The notes: generated by a model not told the origin, from the letters alone. Counted from the stretch's first letter, positions 1 to 8,874 are shown. The stretch is DNA of 64,000 nt from Chloroflexota bacterium (GCA_024232355.1 JAAEPW010000191.1:1-64000), one strand, 5' to 3'. Program-made: numbers and translations.

Positions 1-138
1 AGTTGAATGGGATTACGATGTAGCCGCGCTTTCCATAGCGCGTAAGGCCCTGCGAGGTATGGAAACCTCGGCTACAAGCCCCTTTTTGAGCCACAATTGG
101 CTGACTATCCAGAAATCCCACCCAACTGAACCAGTACC
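1..138. repeat. Family R1 terminal-inverted-repeat element, left end cut by window edge
   Basis: MITE-like element matching 42107-42254. The right end reads CAACTGAACCAGTACC, the inverted counterpart of the left end, of which the first bases lie outside the window. An inner 56-bp block (20-75), bounded by GTAGCCG and CGGCTAC, matches the reverse complement of the corresponding block of the other copy. The outer arms keep the same orientation in both copies. No coding capacity. Confidence 0.8.
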
Positions 139-210
139 TGCTCCTTTGTAAGTGAGTGTATCACAATGTGACGGCAAAATCCTGAGCTTGTTCTGAACGG
201 AATCTGAGCC

Positions 211-323
211 GCCGGGGCATAAAGTGCCCCGGCTACGGAACCATGCCCCATCAATGGGGCTAAACCACGTACAGCCCGATTCATCGGGCGTTGTTTCTTA
301 GCCCGGCGACTTTATCGCCGGGC
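211..323. repeat. Cluster of four short perfect hairpins in a gene-free stretch
   Basis: Four GC-rich palindromes follow one another: arms 211-219/225-233, 245-251/254-260, 274-280/283-289 and 301-309/315-323. The arms are built on GCCGGGGCA, GCCCCAT, GCCCGAT and GCCCGGCGA. This is the content of the gene-free stretch between the R1 element and the ABC ATPase gene. The rest of that stretch shows only a -10-like TATAAT (356-361) with no convincing -35. Confidence 0.6.
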
Positions 324-402
324 GGTCTCTGCTGGCGAAATCCAATGTTCGAGTATATAATCTTAAAGTAGGCATCCCAAAATACGAGATTCTGGAGTTC
401 CA

Positions 403-1275
403 ATGATTGAATTACAAAACGTCACAAAACGATATGGCGATATTCAAGCTGTCAAAGATTTGACCATGACCGTCCAGGACGGCGAGATCATGGGCATCAT
501 TGGCCACAATGGAGCGGGCAAGAGCACGGCGATCAAAATGATTCTTGGTCTCGTTGCGCCAACGTCTGGACAAATCCGGGTGATGGGCCGCGATATGGCC
601 AAAGAGGGCGCCCAGGTGAAACAGTTTGTCGGTTACCTGCCCGAAGAAAGCCCCCTGTACGAAAATATGACGGTCACCGAATATCTCGAATTCTTCTCCG
701 AACTGTACAATTTGCCCAAGCAAAAAGCCGCCGCGCGCATCAAAGAGCTTTTAGATTCGCTCAAACTGTTCGAGCGGGACCGGCTCACCGGCGAACTCTC
801 GAAAGGTATGAAGCGCAAGGTGACCATCGCCCGCACGCTGCTGCACGACCCGAACCTGCTTATCCTCGACGAACCCAATTCGGGCCTTGACCCTCTGACG
901 TCGTTCTTTATCATCAATTATCTAAAGAGCTTGCGGGGACAGGGCAAGACGATCCTCTTGAGCGCCCACAATCTGTTTCACATCGAGCATATCTGTGACC
1001 GTGTGGCCATCCTGAAAAACGGCGAGTTGGTTGTTTGCGACAGTATGGAAGACATACGCAATAGCCTGGGCAAGAGCGAGTACGAGGTGGTCTTTTTTGC
1101 CGATAACGGCCTCGATTACCCCCAAGAAGATGGGAACTATGTCTTTAGGACTACCCACATCAGTGAGATCGCGTCGGTGCTGAGCGATATTTCCGAAAAT
1201 GAATGGGCGCTCGTGAACCTGTCGGTGCGCGAGTCGGCCCTTGAAGAAATCTATGTCAAGTTGATGACAGAGTAA
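403..1275 (+). CDS. ABC transporter ATP-binding protein (ABC-2 type)
   Basis: Cytoplasmic ATPase subunit of an ABC exporter, 290 aa. Walker A GHNGAGKST lies at residues 34-42, the signature LSKGMKRK near 133-140, followed by Walker B LLILDEP and a switch His in SAHN. The lone nucleotide-binding domain followed by about 70 extra C-terminal residues is typical of ABC-2 ATPases that pair with a separate permease. No permease is present: upstream is a repeat-filled gap and downstream is a convergent gene. The substrate is therefore unknown and the gene is an orphan here. Confidence 0.93.
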   Translation: MIELQNVTKRYGDIQAVKDLTMTVQDGEIMGIIGHNGAGKSTAIKMILGLVAPTSGQIRVMGRDMAKEGAQVKQFVGYLPEESPLYENMTVTEYLEFFSELYNLPKQKAAARIKELLDSLKLFERDRLTGELSKGMKRKVTIARTLLHDPNLLILDEPNSGLDPLTSFFIINYLKSLRGQGKTILLSAHNLFHIEHICDRVAILKNGELVVCDSMEDIRNSLGKSEYEVVFFADNGLDYPQEDGNYVFRTTHISEIASVLSDISENEWALVNLSVRESALEEIYVKLMTE

Positions 1276-1276
1276 G

Positions 1277-1312
1277 CAGGCTTTGGCAGTCACAGAAGAC
1301 TGCCAAAGCCTG
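1277..1312. terminator. Bidirectional hairpin between convergent genes
   Basis: A perfect 14-bp stem (1277-1290 with 1299-1312, arm CAGGCTTTGGCAGT) and an 8-nt loop begin one base after the stop of the ABC gene and lie just past the stop of the convergent cpaF-like gene. Neither side has a T-run, so termination is inferred from position and stem strength only. Confidence 0.55.
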
Positions 1313-1317
1313 GAATT

Positions 1318-2409
1318 CTATTGCGGCGTAAATAGGCTCAGTGGCAGCTCGATGCCCGCCGTCTGGATGCGATCCAGAAACCGGGGAATGTGCCCTGTGG
1401 CCGTAAAGTGCCCCTTGATCTTGCCGTTCTCCACACCGGTTTGACGAAATTCAAAGATGTCTTGCAGTTCGATGACGTCGCCCTGCATCCCCACAACCTC
1501 GGTCACTTTGAGGACTTTGCGCGAACCGTCGCGCAGCCGCTCTTGGTGCGTGATCAGGTCCAGTGCAGACGCCATCTGCTGGCGCACGCTCAGTAATGGC
1601 AGGGATGGGAATGACAAGGTGATGGCCGTCTCCAGGCGTGTCAGTACGTCGCGGACGCTGTTGGCGTGAACGGTCATCATGGTGCCGTCGTGACCGGTGT
1701 TCATCGCTTGGAACAGGTCGAACGCTTCGGTAGCCCGCACTTCGCCGACGATGATCCGGTCGGGCCGCATCCGCAGGCTGTTGATGACCAGATCGCGGAT
1801 GCTTACCTCTCCCCGGCCTTCGATATTTGCAGGACGGCTCTCCAAACGGATGACGCGCTCCAACTCTTTAGGCATCTGTAACTCACCCGCATTTTCGATG
1901 GTGATGATGCGTTCGTCGGGCGGAATCATACCGGCGACGATGTTCATAAGTGATGTCTTGCCCGATCCTATGCCGCCCGCGACAACGATGTTCAGCCGCC
2001 CAAGCACGCAGGCCGTGAGAAACTCGGCGATATCCTCATTCCACGACCCAAAGTGGAGCAAGTCTTGAACGGTCAGCACCCTGCCCATAAACTTGCGGAT
2101 GGTCAACACAGGGCCACTCAGAGAGATGGGGGGGATGACCACATTGACGCGCGAGCCATCGGACAAGCGGGCATCGGCGATGGGATTCGATTCGTTGACT
2201 TTTATGCCCATCATGTGAACAAATATGGTTTCGATTATGTTCATCAGTTGTTCTTCGTTGTCAAAAGGCGTAGGCACGTTTACGATCCCTGTACCCTCTT
2301 TCTCCACATACACTTTTTCGTGACCATCTATCATGATCTCGATCACGTCCGGGTCTTTTAACAATGGCTCCAGGGGAGCCAGCCGGTTCGGTTGATCTTG
2401 TATACTCAT
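1318..2409 (-). CDS. cpaF: CpaF/TadA-type secretion ATPase (VirB11-like)
   Basis: 363 aa member of the type II/IV secretion ATPase family, which powers assembly of Tad pili or related machines. Walker A GGIGSGKT is at 145-152. A following acidic Walker B region (RPDRIIVGEVR) and the His-box GHDGTMMTVHANS are clear. An N-terminal domain of about 120 residues (IADARLSDGSRVN) is normal for CpaF. A strong RBS (AGGAGG) precedes the ATG. No tadB, tadC or pilin gene is adjacent, so it is an isolated ATPase in this window. Confidence 0.93.
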   Translation of the reverse strand: MSIQDQPNRLAPLEPLLKDPDVIEIMIDGHEKVYVEKEGTGIVNVPTPFDNEEQLMNIIETIFVHMMGIKVNESNPIADARLSDGSRVNVVIPPISLSGPVLTIRKFMGRVLTVQDLLHFGSWNEDIAEFLTACVLGRLNIVVAGGIGSGKTSLMNIVAGMIPPDERIITIENAGELQMPKELERVIRLESRPANIEGRGEVSIRDLVINSLRMRPDRIIVGEVRATEAFDLFQAMNTGHDGTMMTVHANSVRDVLTRLETAITLSFPSLPLLSVRQQMASALDLITHQERLRDGSRKVLKVTEVVGMQGDVIELQDIFEFRQTGVENGKIKGHFTATGHIPRFLDRIQTAGIELPLSLFTPQ

Positions 2410-2476
2410 CGTTTACCTCCTATTTGCGCTACCTGTCAGTTTATCTGGGGTAGGGTGAACTATTCAAGATGTGCCA

Positions 2477-3424
2477 TCAACTCGAAATGAACGTAATCGC
2501 GTCTAGCAACTGCTGCGAAAAATCCTCGGGGTACGTATGGCCGATGCCTGGATAGATTTGGAATTGATGGGCAAAGTTTAGTGCCTGAAAAACCGCTATC
2601 ATTTCTTGCTGTTCGGGCTTGTCGCCTTCCAACTCGCCTCTCATCATCACGCCCCGTACGCCTCGCCGGACGGCTAGAGCTACGTTCTCTTGGCTAAAAC
2701 TATCGGGTTTGAGGTTGGGACACAGAGCAATGAATCCCCTCGTCGGCAGCGTGTTGGCCATAGTGATCTCGATAGAGGCAGTCCCCCCGCCGGAAAAGCC
2801 GCCGATAAGGACGTTGTCTGTATCGATGGCGTATTGTTCGAGCACTTGATCATAAGCCGCTTGGATTTCTTTTCTCGTCGTATCATAGTCATCGGTCCAG
2901 CTAAAGCCGTTGGTGCAAAATACCTGGGACGATTGGACGTACAACACGACAAACCCTTTGCTCAATGCTGCTGTGGGCTTCCACCAGTGTGTTCTGAAAA
3001 AGTCAACCGAATTGCCGTTTCCGTGCAAGGCGATGAATAGCGGATATTGTTTTTCGGGTGTGTATCCGTCGGGAGTATGGACCTCGTACTCCATTTTCGC
3101 CTGCATCTGGGCTTGAGCCTTTAAGCGGTGGTCCTCTGCCTCGATAGCCTTGAATCTTTCTGTGTGCCGGAAGGGGTCCAAGATATCCCAAGCGTCGATG
3201 CCAACGAACAAGCTGTTGGCCAAACATTCTTCGACAATACCCAGGCATTTTTCATATTCTTCCAGCCTGATCCATATAAAGCCTTCGTACTGTAAAATCT
3301 CCCACAAGTTGTCCGGGAATTTTGGGCGCGCATTTTGCAAGAGTTCGATAGCTTGCGAGTATTTTTCCAATGCGACCAGTTGGTCGATTTTTTTGTCCAG
3401 TTCTGTGTAGGTTGTGTATTCCAC
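2477..3424 (-). CDS. TPR-containing alpha/beta-hydrolase (esterase-like)
   Basis: 315 aa starting at GTG with GGAG upstream; the start is set by this RBS. Residues 1-90 are a helical TPR-like segment. The rest is an alpha/beta-hydrolase of the phospholipase/carboxylesterase type: oxyanion loop LHGNGN, nucleophile elbow GFSGGG and catalytic His in GIGHTYP. There is no signal peptide, so a cytoplasmic enzyme is likely. The substrate is unknown. The TPR-hydrolase fusion suggests a protein-bound or regulated esterase. Confidence 0.8.
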   Translation of the reverse strand: MEYTTYTELDKKIDQLVALEKYSQAIELLQNARPKFPDNLWEILQYEGFIWIRLEEYEKCLGIVEECLANSLFVGIDAWDILDPFRHTERFKAIEAEDHRLKAQAQMQAKMEYEVHTPDGYTPEKQYPLFIALHGNGNSVDFFRTHWWKPTAALSKGFVVLYVQSSQVFCTNGFSWTDDYDTTRKEIQAAYDQVLEQYAIDTDNVLIGGFSGGGTASIEITMANTLPTRGFIALCPNLKPDSFSQENVALAVRRGVRGVMMRGELEGDKPEQQEMIAVFQALNFAHQFQIYPGIGHTYPEDFSQQLLDAITFISS

Positions 3425-3514
3425 AAGTGTGCTCCTTTTCTCTTTATCTCTGTACTATAATTGGGCCCAGTTCGATCGTGTTTTTATTCTAGCATAAAGT
3501 CGAGTGAAAGAGAA

Positions 3515-3552
3515 TGGTTAAATAACCTGTTTGCTACCTGTTTATTTAACCA
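3515..3552 (-). terminator. AT-rich hairpin downstream of the kinase gene
   Basis: Perfect 11-bp stem TGGTTAAATAA/TTATTTAACCA (3515-3525 with 3542-3552) with a 16-nt loop, just past the stop of the kinase gene. On the minus strand it is followed by a pyrimidine-rich TTCTCTTTC. A plausible but non-classical terminator. Confidence 0.45.
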
Positions 3553-3566
3553 GGTTCAAGGCTTGC

Positions 3567-5450
3567 CTAGACCTCTGATCGGCGAACCCACCCGTGGCGC
3601 AGGGCATAGATGGCGGCCTCGGTGCGAGAATTCACGCCCAGCTTGGAATAGACGTTATCCAGGTGAAAGTTGACGGTGCGCGGGCTGATGAACAGTAGTC
3701 GGGCGATCTCTTTGTTGCTCAAGCCCTCGGCCAACAGTTGGATCACCTCTATCTCGCGGGGCGTCAGTTGAACCGGCTCGGTGACACCGAAACTGACCGT
3801 CAACGCCAATCCGCCGCGTGGCCCGGTGCTGGCCTCGGCAGTGCCGCCCAGTTGCCCGATCCGCCGCCGGGCGGCGCGCAGTACGTCTCCGCCTTTTGCT
3901 ACAGTACCGTTATCGGTAAAGTCAAAAATCAGACGTTCGTCGCGGCGTTCCAATCGGATACTCGCCCGTGATGCGTGGGCGTGACGGATCGCGTGATCCA
4001 GTGCATCCTGCGCGGTGCGAAAGATGGCCAGTTCGATCTGGTGAGGCAGCCGCTCGCGCATCCGCTCCATTGCCAGGGAGATTTGTAGGCCAGAGACGCG
4101 CATCGTCTGGCTGACCAGATTTTCCAGGGCTGGTTCCAGGCCCAGGGTCTCTAGGATGGTGGGGTGCAGGTTGGCCTCCATGTCGCGCACTTGTTGGAGC
4201 ACCTGGCGGGCCAGGCTGGACAGTACAGAGACGGCCATTCGGGCCATCGGATTGGTGCCCAGGGATTGTTCGTAGGCATTGGCTTGAGAGAGCAGCAGGT
4301 TGAGGGGTTCGACCACGCTGCCTTGCAGCAACCCGGCCATTCGACGGCGTTCCGCCTCCACTGCTGTGACCGTGTCTTCCATCGCGGCGTACACCAGCAG
4401 CTCTTGCGTCAGGCTCGGCGGCGCGACCTCGGTGCTGTCGGGCAGGGCGAGCAGCGTCTCTTGATCTGGGGTGGAGGGCGTGGGAGGCTGCTTGAGATGA
4501 GCGGTCGAAGAGCTGCGAACGATCCGTTCTAACAGGGAAAGGGCCGCGCGTTCTGTGGTGACGTGTTCGGCTGCTGTTGCGGCCAGGGCCTCGGCTTTTT
4601 CCGGGTCGGGCAGCGCGGCCAATGTCTCTTCTGCCGAAGGATAGCGGTCGGCGGGGTCTCTGGCCAAGAGTTTGAGAACGACGAGTTCCAGTTCTGTCGG
4701 GATGCTGGGGGCGAGCGCGCGTGGTGACGTGAGCGGCGTGGTGAGAATTTGTGAGAACGTGGTCATCGGATCGTCGCCCATAAAGGGTGGTTGGCCGGTG
4801 AGTAGTTCGTACAACACTGCCCCCGCAGCGTACAGATCGGCGTAATTGTCGGCTGGCTTGCCAGCGATCACTTCTGGGGCCAGGTACAGTACCGTGCCGA
4901 CGACCATGCCCTCCTGAGTCAGCCGGACGTCACCGCGAGCCACAGCCAACCCAAAGTCGGTCACCTTGACCTGGTTGTCTGGCGTGACCATAATGTTCTC
5001 TGGTTTGATGTCGCGGTGGACGACGTCATGATTGTGGGCATAGGATAGTGCCGATAGCGTGCCCCGGATGGCGTGGAGCGCTTTTTGCACGGGCAGCGAG
5101 CCGCCGTGCTCGACCATCCAGGCGTAAAGGTCTTGGCCCGGAATATGCTCCAGCACCAGGTAATGCCAACCGCCCTCGTGCCCCACGTCGTAGAGCGTCA
5201 TAATGTTGGGGTGCGATAGCCGGGCCACGGCGCGGGCTTCGCGCATAAAGCGGACGCTGGCCTCTTGGCTGGCGACCCGTTCTGGCAAGAGGAATTTGAT
5301 AGCCACGTCCCGGTCGAGCGTCTCGTCGTGAGCGCGGTAAACGATGCCCATACTGCCCTCGCCAAGCCGTTCGACGAGTCGATAGCGGTCTTGAAGAAAC
5401 GGCGGTGGGCTGGCATTTTTTGCCCCTACTGGGTGTTCGTATCCGTCCAT
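3567..5450 (-). CDS. Hanks-type Ser/Thr kinase fused to degenerate histidine-kinase region and LuxR HTH
   Basis: 627 aa. Residues 23-285 are a complete Ser/Thr kinase: glycine loop GEGSMG, K52, HRD 145-147 and DFG 165-167. Residues 365-555 align with NarL-partner histidine kinases (dimerisation helix, LHPTILETLGLEPAL, ATPase-like fold). However, the phospho-acceptor His-Asp of the H-box reads Q376-G377, and the N-box Asn of QEALtN reads H486 in QDALDH. Residues 560-622 are a LuxR/NarL helix-turn-helix (LTPREIEVIQLLAEG). RBS AGGAGAAG precedes the ATG. It probably couples Ser/Thr phosphorylation directly to DNA binding; the middle region is likely a dimer or sensor scaffold. Confidence 0.93.
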   Translation of the reverse strand: MDGYEHPVGAKNASPPPFLQDRYRLVERLGEGSMGIVYRAHDETLDRDVAIKFLLPERVASQEASVRFMREARAVARLSHPNIMTLYDVGHEGGWHYLVLEHIPGQDLYAWMVEHGGSLPVQKALHAIRGTLSALSYAHNHDVVHRDIKPENIMVTPDNQVKVTDFGLAVARGDVRLTQEGMVVGTVLYLAPEVIAGKPADNYADLYAAGAVLYELLTGQPPFMGDDPMTTFSQILTTPLTSPRALAPSIPTELELVVLKLLARDPADRYPSAEETLAALPDPEKAEALAATAAEHVTTERAALSLLERIVRSSSTAHLKQPPTPSTPDQETLLALPDSTEVAPPSLTQELLVYAAMEDTVTAVEAERRRMAGLLQGSVVEPLNLLLSQANAYEQSLGTNPMARMAVSVLSSLARQVLQQVRDMEANLHPTILETLGLEPALENLVSQTMRVSGLQISLAMERMRERLPHQIELAIFRTAQDALDHAIRHAHASRASIRLERRDERLIFDFTDNGTVAKGGDVLRAARRRIGQLGGTAEASTGPRGGLALTVSFGVTEPVQLTPREIEVIQLLAEGLSNKEIARLLFISPRTVNFHLDNVYSKLGVNSRTEAAIYALRHGWVRRSEV

Positions 5451-5514
5451 GGCTCTTCTCCTGCTTGAGGTTCCATCCCCAGGGCGATCTACGATAACTG
5501 GCTGTCAGTCGGTC

Positions 5515-5610
5515 TGAATAGCGCCCAAAACCCCTTTAGCGTTCTTCATTTTGCGAGAAACAGCAGGGGCGGGGTTTTAGGCCTTTTTCAAAAAGCTGTT
5601 TCTTGGCAGC
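5515..5610. repeat. Family R3 96-bp dispersed repeat, copy 1
   Basis: About 90% identical to 32307-32402. It holds two interleaved inverted pairs: A1 523-534/A2 571-582 (GCCCAAAACCCC with GGGGTTTTAGGC, counted from 5000) and B1 556-564/B2 595-603 (AGAAACAGC with GCTGTTTCT). Their order A1-B1-A2-B2 is that of an H-type pseudoknot. It lies between divergently oriented genes. Confidence 0.7.
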
Positions 5611-5662
5611 GGGTGATCAATTTTACCCTGTCGTGCTCATCCGTGCAAGTCTGCGAGGGCGT

Positions 5663-5691
5663 TTGTGCGGGTGTTGTCATCCAGGTATAAT
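5663..5691 (+). promoter_or_regulatory. Sigma-70-type promoter TTGTGC-17-TATAAT
   Basis: -35 at 5663-5668, -10 at 5686-5691, 17-bp spacer, about 30 bp before the start of the phosphotransferase gene. It is nearly identical over its whole length to the promoter at 50937-50965. Confidence 0.7.
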
Positions 5692-5720
5692 CTGATACGC
5701 AGAAAATACAGAATAGGAGC

Positions 5721-6662
5721 ATGATGGCCAATTACACAAAACTGCAAAAAAATGACATCCAGGCAATAGCCGAAAACTATGCCCTGACTATTGCTGATGT
5801 TGAATCGATCCAGGGAGGCGCATCTAATTCCAATTACTTGATGCACACTCGACAAGGCGACCATGTCCTGACCATGTTCGAAGAAAAGACATTGCCCGAG
5901 GCCACCCAAATGGGACGCTTATTGTTGTCGTTGGCGGAATACGAGTTCCCCACAGTACGCCTTGTGCCCACACGCGAGGGAAGTATCGCCACAATGTACA
6001 TGGACAAACCGGTGATAGTCAAGCCGTACATTGTCGGGCAAGTATATCCAGAGCTAACCAAGTCCATGTTGCAACAGATAGGCGCCGCAATGGCCAGGTT
6101 GCACCAGATATCTGTGCCCGATTTCTTGACCGATCAACAGCCGTATGGCATACGACATCTTGAATACGTCATTGGAAAAAACGTCGATCCAGAATACGAG
6201 AACTGGGCAGCCACACGACTCGCGTGGCTTGGGCAGCGTGTTCCGTCAGAGTTGCCTCGTGGGTTAATTCACGGCGATGTGTTTTGCGACAATGTGCTCT
6301 TTGTGGGAGATGAATTGCGGGCCATTATCGATTTTGAAGAGGTGATCTGTTATTACAAAGGATACGATCTAGGGATGGCGATCATTGGATTGTGTGGTGA
6401 GGAATCGACAATCACCCTGGACAAAGCACGAGCGCTGGTACACGGGTACCAACAGGTTCGAATATTGGAAAAGAGGGAAAAAGAAACCTTGCAGCTATTG
6501 ACCGAATATGCCGCGACCGCGGTTTCCTGTTGGCGGTTTTGGAAATACTATATTTACGCCGTAATTACGGAAAATGCCGACAAGCACCAGCAGATGATGC
6601 GTCTCGCAAAAGAGATCGGCGATATTCCACGAGCAAGATTTTTGGATGCTGTGTTTGGTTAA
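5721..6662 (+). CDS. APH/choline-kinase-fold phosphotransferase (homoserine kinase type II-like)
   Basis: 313 aa kinase of the aminoglycoside-phosphotransferase fold. The catalytic loop HGDVFCDNVLF and the metal-binding IIDFEEV are intact, as is the N-terminal GGASNSNYL nucleotide loop. Length and motif spacing resemble type II homoserine kinases (ThrB2) that convert homoserine to O-phosphohomoserine, but no threonine-pathway neighbour supports that assignment. Two adjacent ATGs exist; GGAG at 5716-5719 favours the second (5724). The 3' end overlaps the convergent methyltransferase by four bases. Confidence 0.8.
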   Translation: MMANYTKLQKNDIQAIAENYALTIADVESIQGGASNSNYLMHTRQGDHVLTMFEEKTLPEATQMGRLLLSLAEYEFPTVRLVPTREGSIATMYMDKPVIVKPYIVGQVYPELTKSMLQQIGAAMARLHQISVPDFLTDQQPYGIRHLEYVIGKNVDPEYENWAATRLAWLGQRVPSELPRGLIHGDVFCDNVLFVGDELRAIIDFEEVICYYKGYDLGMAIIGLCGEESTITLDKARALVHGYQQVRILEKREKETLQLLTEYAATAVSCWRFWKYYIYAVITENADKHQQMMRLAKEIGDIPRARFLDAVFG

Positions 6663-7360
6663 AGGCACTTTTTTGCCCAGACCACCCATCCTGTGCGAAG
6701 CCGGGTGGATGATCCGAGTTCAAATCGAGACGCGCGTTCGACGGCAAAGCCGTCCATCAATTCATCGACCTCTTGCCGCGAACTAAAGTGGATCGGCATA
6801 CCGTCCAGCTCCAGAAAGGTGTGCGCCTCTAATTCCGGCCCGCATCCATATTCGGCGTCATCGCAGCCCAGCAGGTCAAAATACAGCCAGCCGTCTGGCC
6901 GCAAGACGCGCTGCAATTCACGACCCCCCCTGACCATGTCGGCCTTCAAGTTGTAGGGCAGCACGTGCACACACACGAGTGCCGCGAACGAGTTGTCAGG
7001 ATAAGGCAAATGCGTCAGGTCAGCAACTTGGAAATTGATCGTCGCATCCGCTCGCTGCGCTCGCGCTGTGGCTACCGTGATAGCCACAGGCGATAGATCA
7101 CAAGCGTACACCGCAAATCCTGCCCGAGACAGATAAAACGCATTTCGACCCCGGCCACAGCCCACATCGAGCACAGGTGTCTCTAGTGATAGTTGTTGTC
7201 CCAAGTGCTCAGCAAAGGCAACGAACTCTGTATCTGGCTGCTCTGACGTGGGTTTCTCTTGGTGGGTATGGTCCCAAACTTGTTGTAGAATGGATTGATT
7301 AAACATCTCAGTAGAGGCAATGCATTGGTTGGTGCTTGTTATGCGTACAGCATCTTGCAT
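6659..7360 (-). CDS. Class I SAM-dependent methyltransferase
   Basis: 233 aa with the SAM-binding motif I VLDVGCGRGRN, acidic motif DLS, a post-motif segment LTHLPYPDNSFAAL and RVLRPDGWLYFDLL, as in UbiE/tellurite-type small-molecule methyltransferases. The substrate cannot be told. An internal ATG (7306, MFNQS) is an alternative start because no strong RBS precedes either candidate. The gene is convergent with the phosphotransferase and follows the deaminase on the same strand after 72 bases. Confidence 0.85.
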   Translation of the reverse strand: MQDAVRITSTNQCIASTEMFNQSILQQVWDHTHQEKPTSEQPDTEFVAFAEHLGQQLSLETPVLDVGCGRGRNAFYLSRAGFAVYACDLSPVAITVATARAQRADATINFQVADLTHLPYPDNSFAALVCVHVLPYNLKADMVRGGRELQRVLRPDGWLYFDLLGCDDAEYGCGPELEAHTFLELDGMPIHFSSRQEVDELMDGFAVERASRFELGSSTRLRTGWVVWAKKCL

Positions 7361-7432
7361 TCATCGTGCAGGACGTCTCCAATGACCTCTATGGCGCACG
7401 GCGATTGTTCGATGATTTGGTTCGCGCTGACT

Positions 7433-8212
7433 TTAATTCTCGCTTTGCCCAATTCGGCGGTCTCTTGGATAGAGAATACCATACACTATGGTCGTGACGT
7501 TCGCCCATACCGCCAGCGACGCGCACATCGGGCAAGGCTCGCACGTGGAGAATAAAACAGCCCCGCACAGATCGGTATCATCCAGCGTTTTCACCGCTTG
7601 GCGAATGGCGTTTACTTCGGCGTGTAAACTGGGGTCTCTTTCGGTGATTGCCGTGTCGTGAGCCTGGCCAATGATCTGATCCTCAAAGACCACCACGGCA
7701 CCGTATCCCTTGTTCCCTTTAGACCTGGATAGCTGTGCCTCCTGAATGGCGATCCTCATGTACGAGTCAAAGTCGATTCGAATGATCTTTTCTCTGCAAT
7801 AGTCTGCATGGGGCCTTATTTCTTCATACGAGCGATAAAAGCGCAATTGTGGATTTATTCGAGAGACAAAGGACTGGGTTGCCTTTTCGTTCACGGGGCG
7901 GCACACTTTTCTGGTATCCAAAACGAGTTGGTTGCACGCTTCTAAAAGTGTGCAACGATTGGTTGACAGCCAGACGATCTCTGTTGGTGATTCTGATACA
8001 ACGGGCAGTTCGTCCCGTTCAAGTCCCATATTTTCAAAGAACAACAACTCGAAAACTTGTCTCGGCGTAAAGTGCTCGTAACCGGGTTTGTTTGGCAGGG
8101 TGTGATCTAACCACGACATTCTCTTTTGGGTGATGAATGATCCCATGGCTCGAAAGTCTTGATTTTGCAATTGTTCTATTGTTCGGCTCACCTTTTCTTT
8201 AAACTTTATCAT
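7433..8212 (-). CDS. CMP/dCMP-type deaminase with an N-terminal Cys-containing extension
   Basis: 259 aa. The C-terminal 110 residues are a zinc deaminase of the cytidine/tRNA-adenosine/guanine group: LHAEVNAI (His ligand and catalytic Glu) and STCEPCPMC (two Cys ligands). The first 145 residues are not part of the deaminase fold. They contain NRCTLLEAC, a DTRKVC and a DYC, a Cys pattern reminiscent of small enzymatic or metal-binding domains that I cannot name with certainty. The start chosen is the ATG after the upstream stop, preceded by GAGATG. It is probably co-transcribed with the gene at 8221-8772. Confidence 0.82.
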   Translation of the reverse strand: MIKFKEKVSRTIEQLQNQDFRAMGSFITQKRMSWLDHTLPNKPGYEHFTPRQVFELLFFENMGLERDELPVVSESPTEIVWLSTNRCTLLEACNQLVLDTRKVCRPVNEKATQSFVSRINPQLRFYRSYEEIRPHADYCREKIIRIDFDSYMRIAIQEAQLSRSKGNKGYGAVVVFEDQIIGQAHDTAITERDPSLHAEVNAIRQAVKTLDDTDLCGAVLFSTCEPCPMCASLAVWANVTTIVYGILYPRDRRIGQSEN

Positions 8213-8220
8213 TTCGCATC

Positions 8221-8772
8221 TCAATCCAACACTAACGTAATTCTCTGTGAGGCTACTAGTTCCCATCCAAAGTACTCATCCCGATAAATCTCGATCGGCA
8301 TCTGGGTTTCGTGAATAGCTATGACGAGACATTGGGGGATTCCTTCTTCCTCCCATATGTTCTTATTGAACTGAAATTGGATCAAAATTGTGCCCTCTTG
8401 CTCTATGATGTTTTTTATCTTTAAATCCGACGGCGTTGAGCGATAGGATTCACAAAGAAACACGACAACACTCTGCTCAAAATCTATTGTGGGAGCAGAG
8501 CCGGGTAGGCCAAGTTCTTGCCATTGTTGGGTCAATCTTTCTTGTTGATGGATAGGCATACAAGTGTTCTCGGCTCCCCGGTACGGTCCTCCAGACAGGA
8601 TTATATAGTCTACCTTGGAAGTGGGTATGGTAGGGACTTTTACCTTGAAAGCGGGTATAGTAGGAGCTTGGTGTGGCTTTTTGATCTTGCCTATCGTCAG
8701 CATGGCGACTGTCAGTACCAGAATTGTCAAAACTAGAATCACATACTTGAACTTTTCAGATTGGGTTGTCAT
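8221..8772 (-). CDS. Membrane-anchored protein of unknown function (PrcB-like fold possible)
   Basis: 183 aa. One N-terminal hydrophobic helix (about residues 9-28) anchors it, followed by a Pro-rich spacer and an extracellular domain of about 130 residues. The domain segment IDFEQSVVVFLCES, followed by alternating strands, is weakly reminiscent of PrcB-C-type domains. AGGAG placed 8 nt before the second ATG decides this start over the ATG two codons upstream. The stop lies just before the deaminase start, suggesting coupling. Confidence 0.65.
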   Translation of the reverse strand: MTTQSEKFKYVILVLTILVLTVAMLTIGKIKKPHQAPTIPAFKVKVPTIPTSKVDYIILSGGPYRGAENTCMPIHQQERLTQQWQELGLPGSAPTIDFEQSVVVFLCESYRSTPSDLKIKNIIEQEGTILIQFQFNKNIWEEEGIPQCLVIAIHETQMPIEIYRDEYFGWELVASQRITLVLD

Positions 8773-8874
8773 TTCCATATCTCCTTGTCGATACCAGTAT
8801 TATTACTGATATGACGATACCAATCTGAAATCAGTTCCAAACATACTTGGTAGTGCTGTTTGGTTAACAATCCA

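Noticed and set aside
1277..1312. Classical rho-independent terminator
   Set aside because: The stem is perfect but there is no T-run on either side; recorded only as a bidirectional hairpin.
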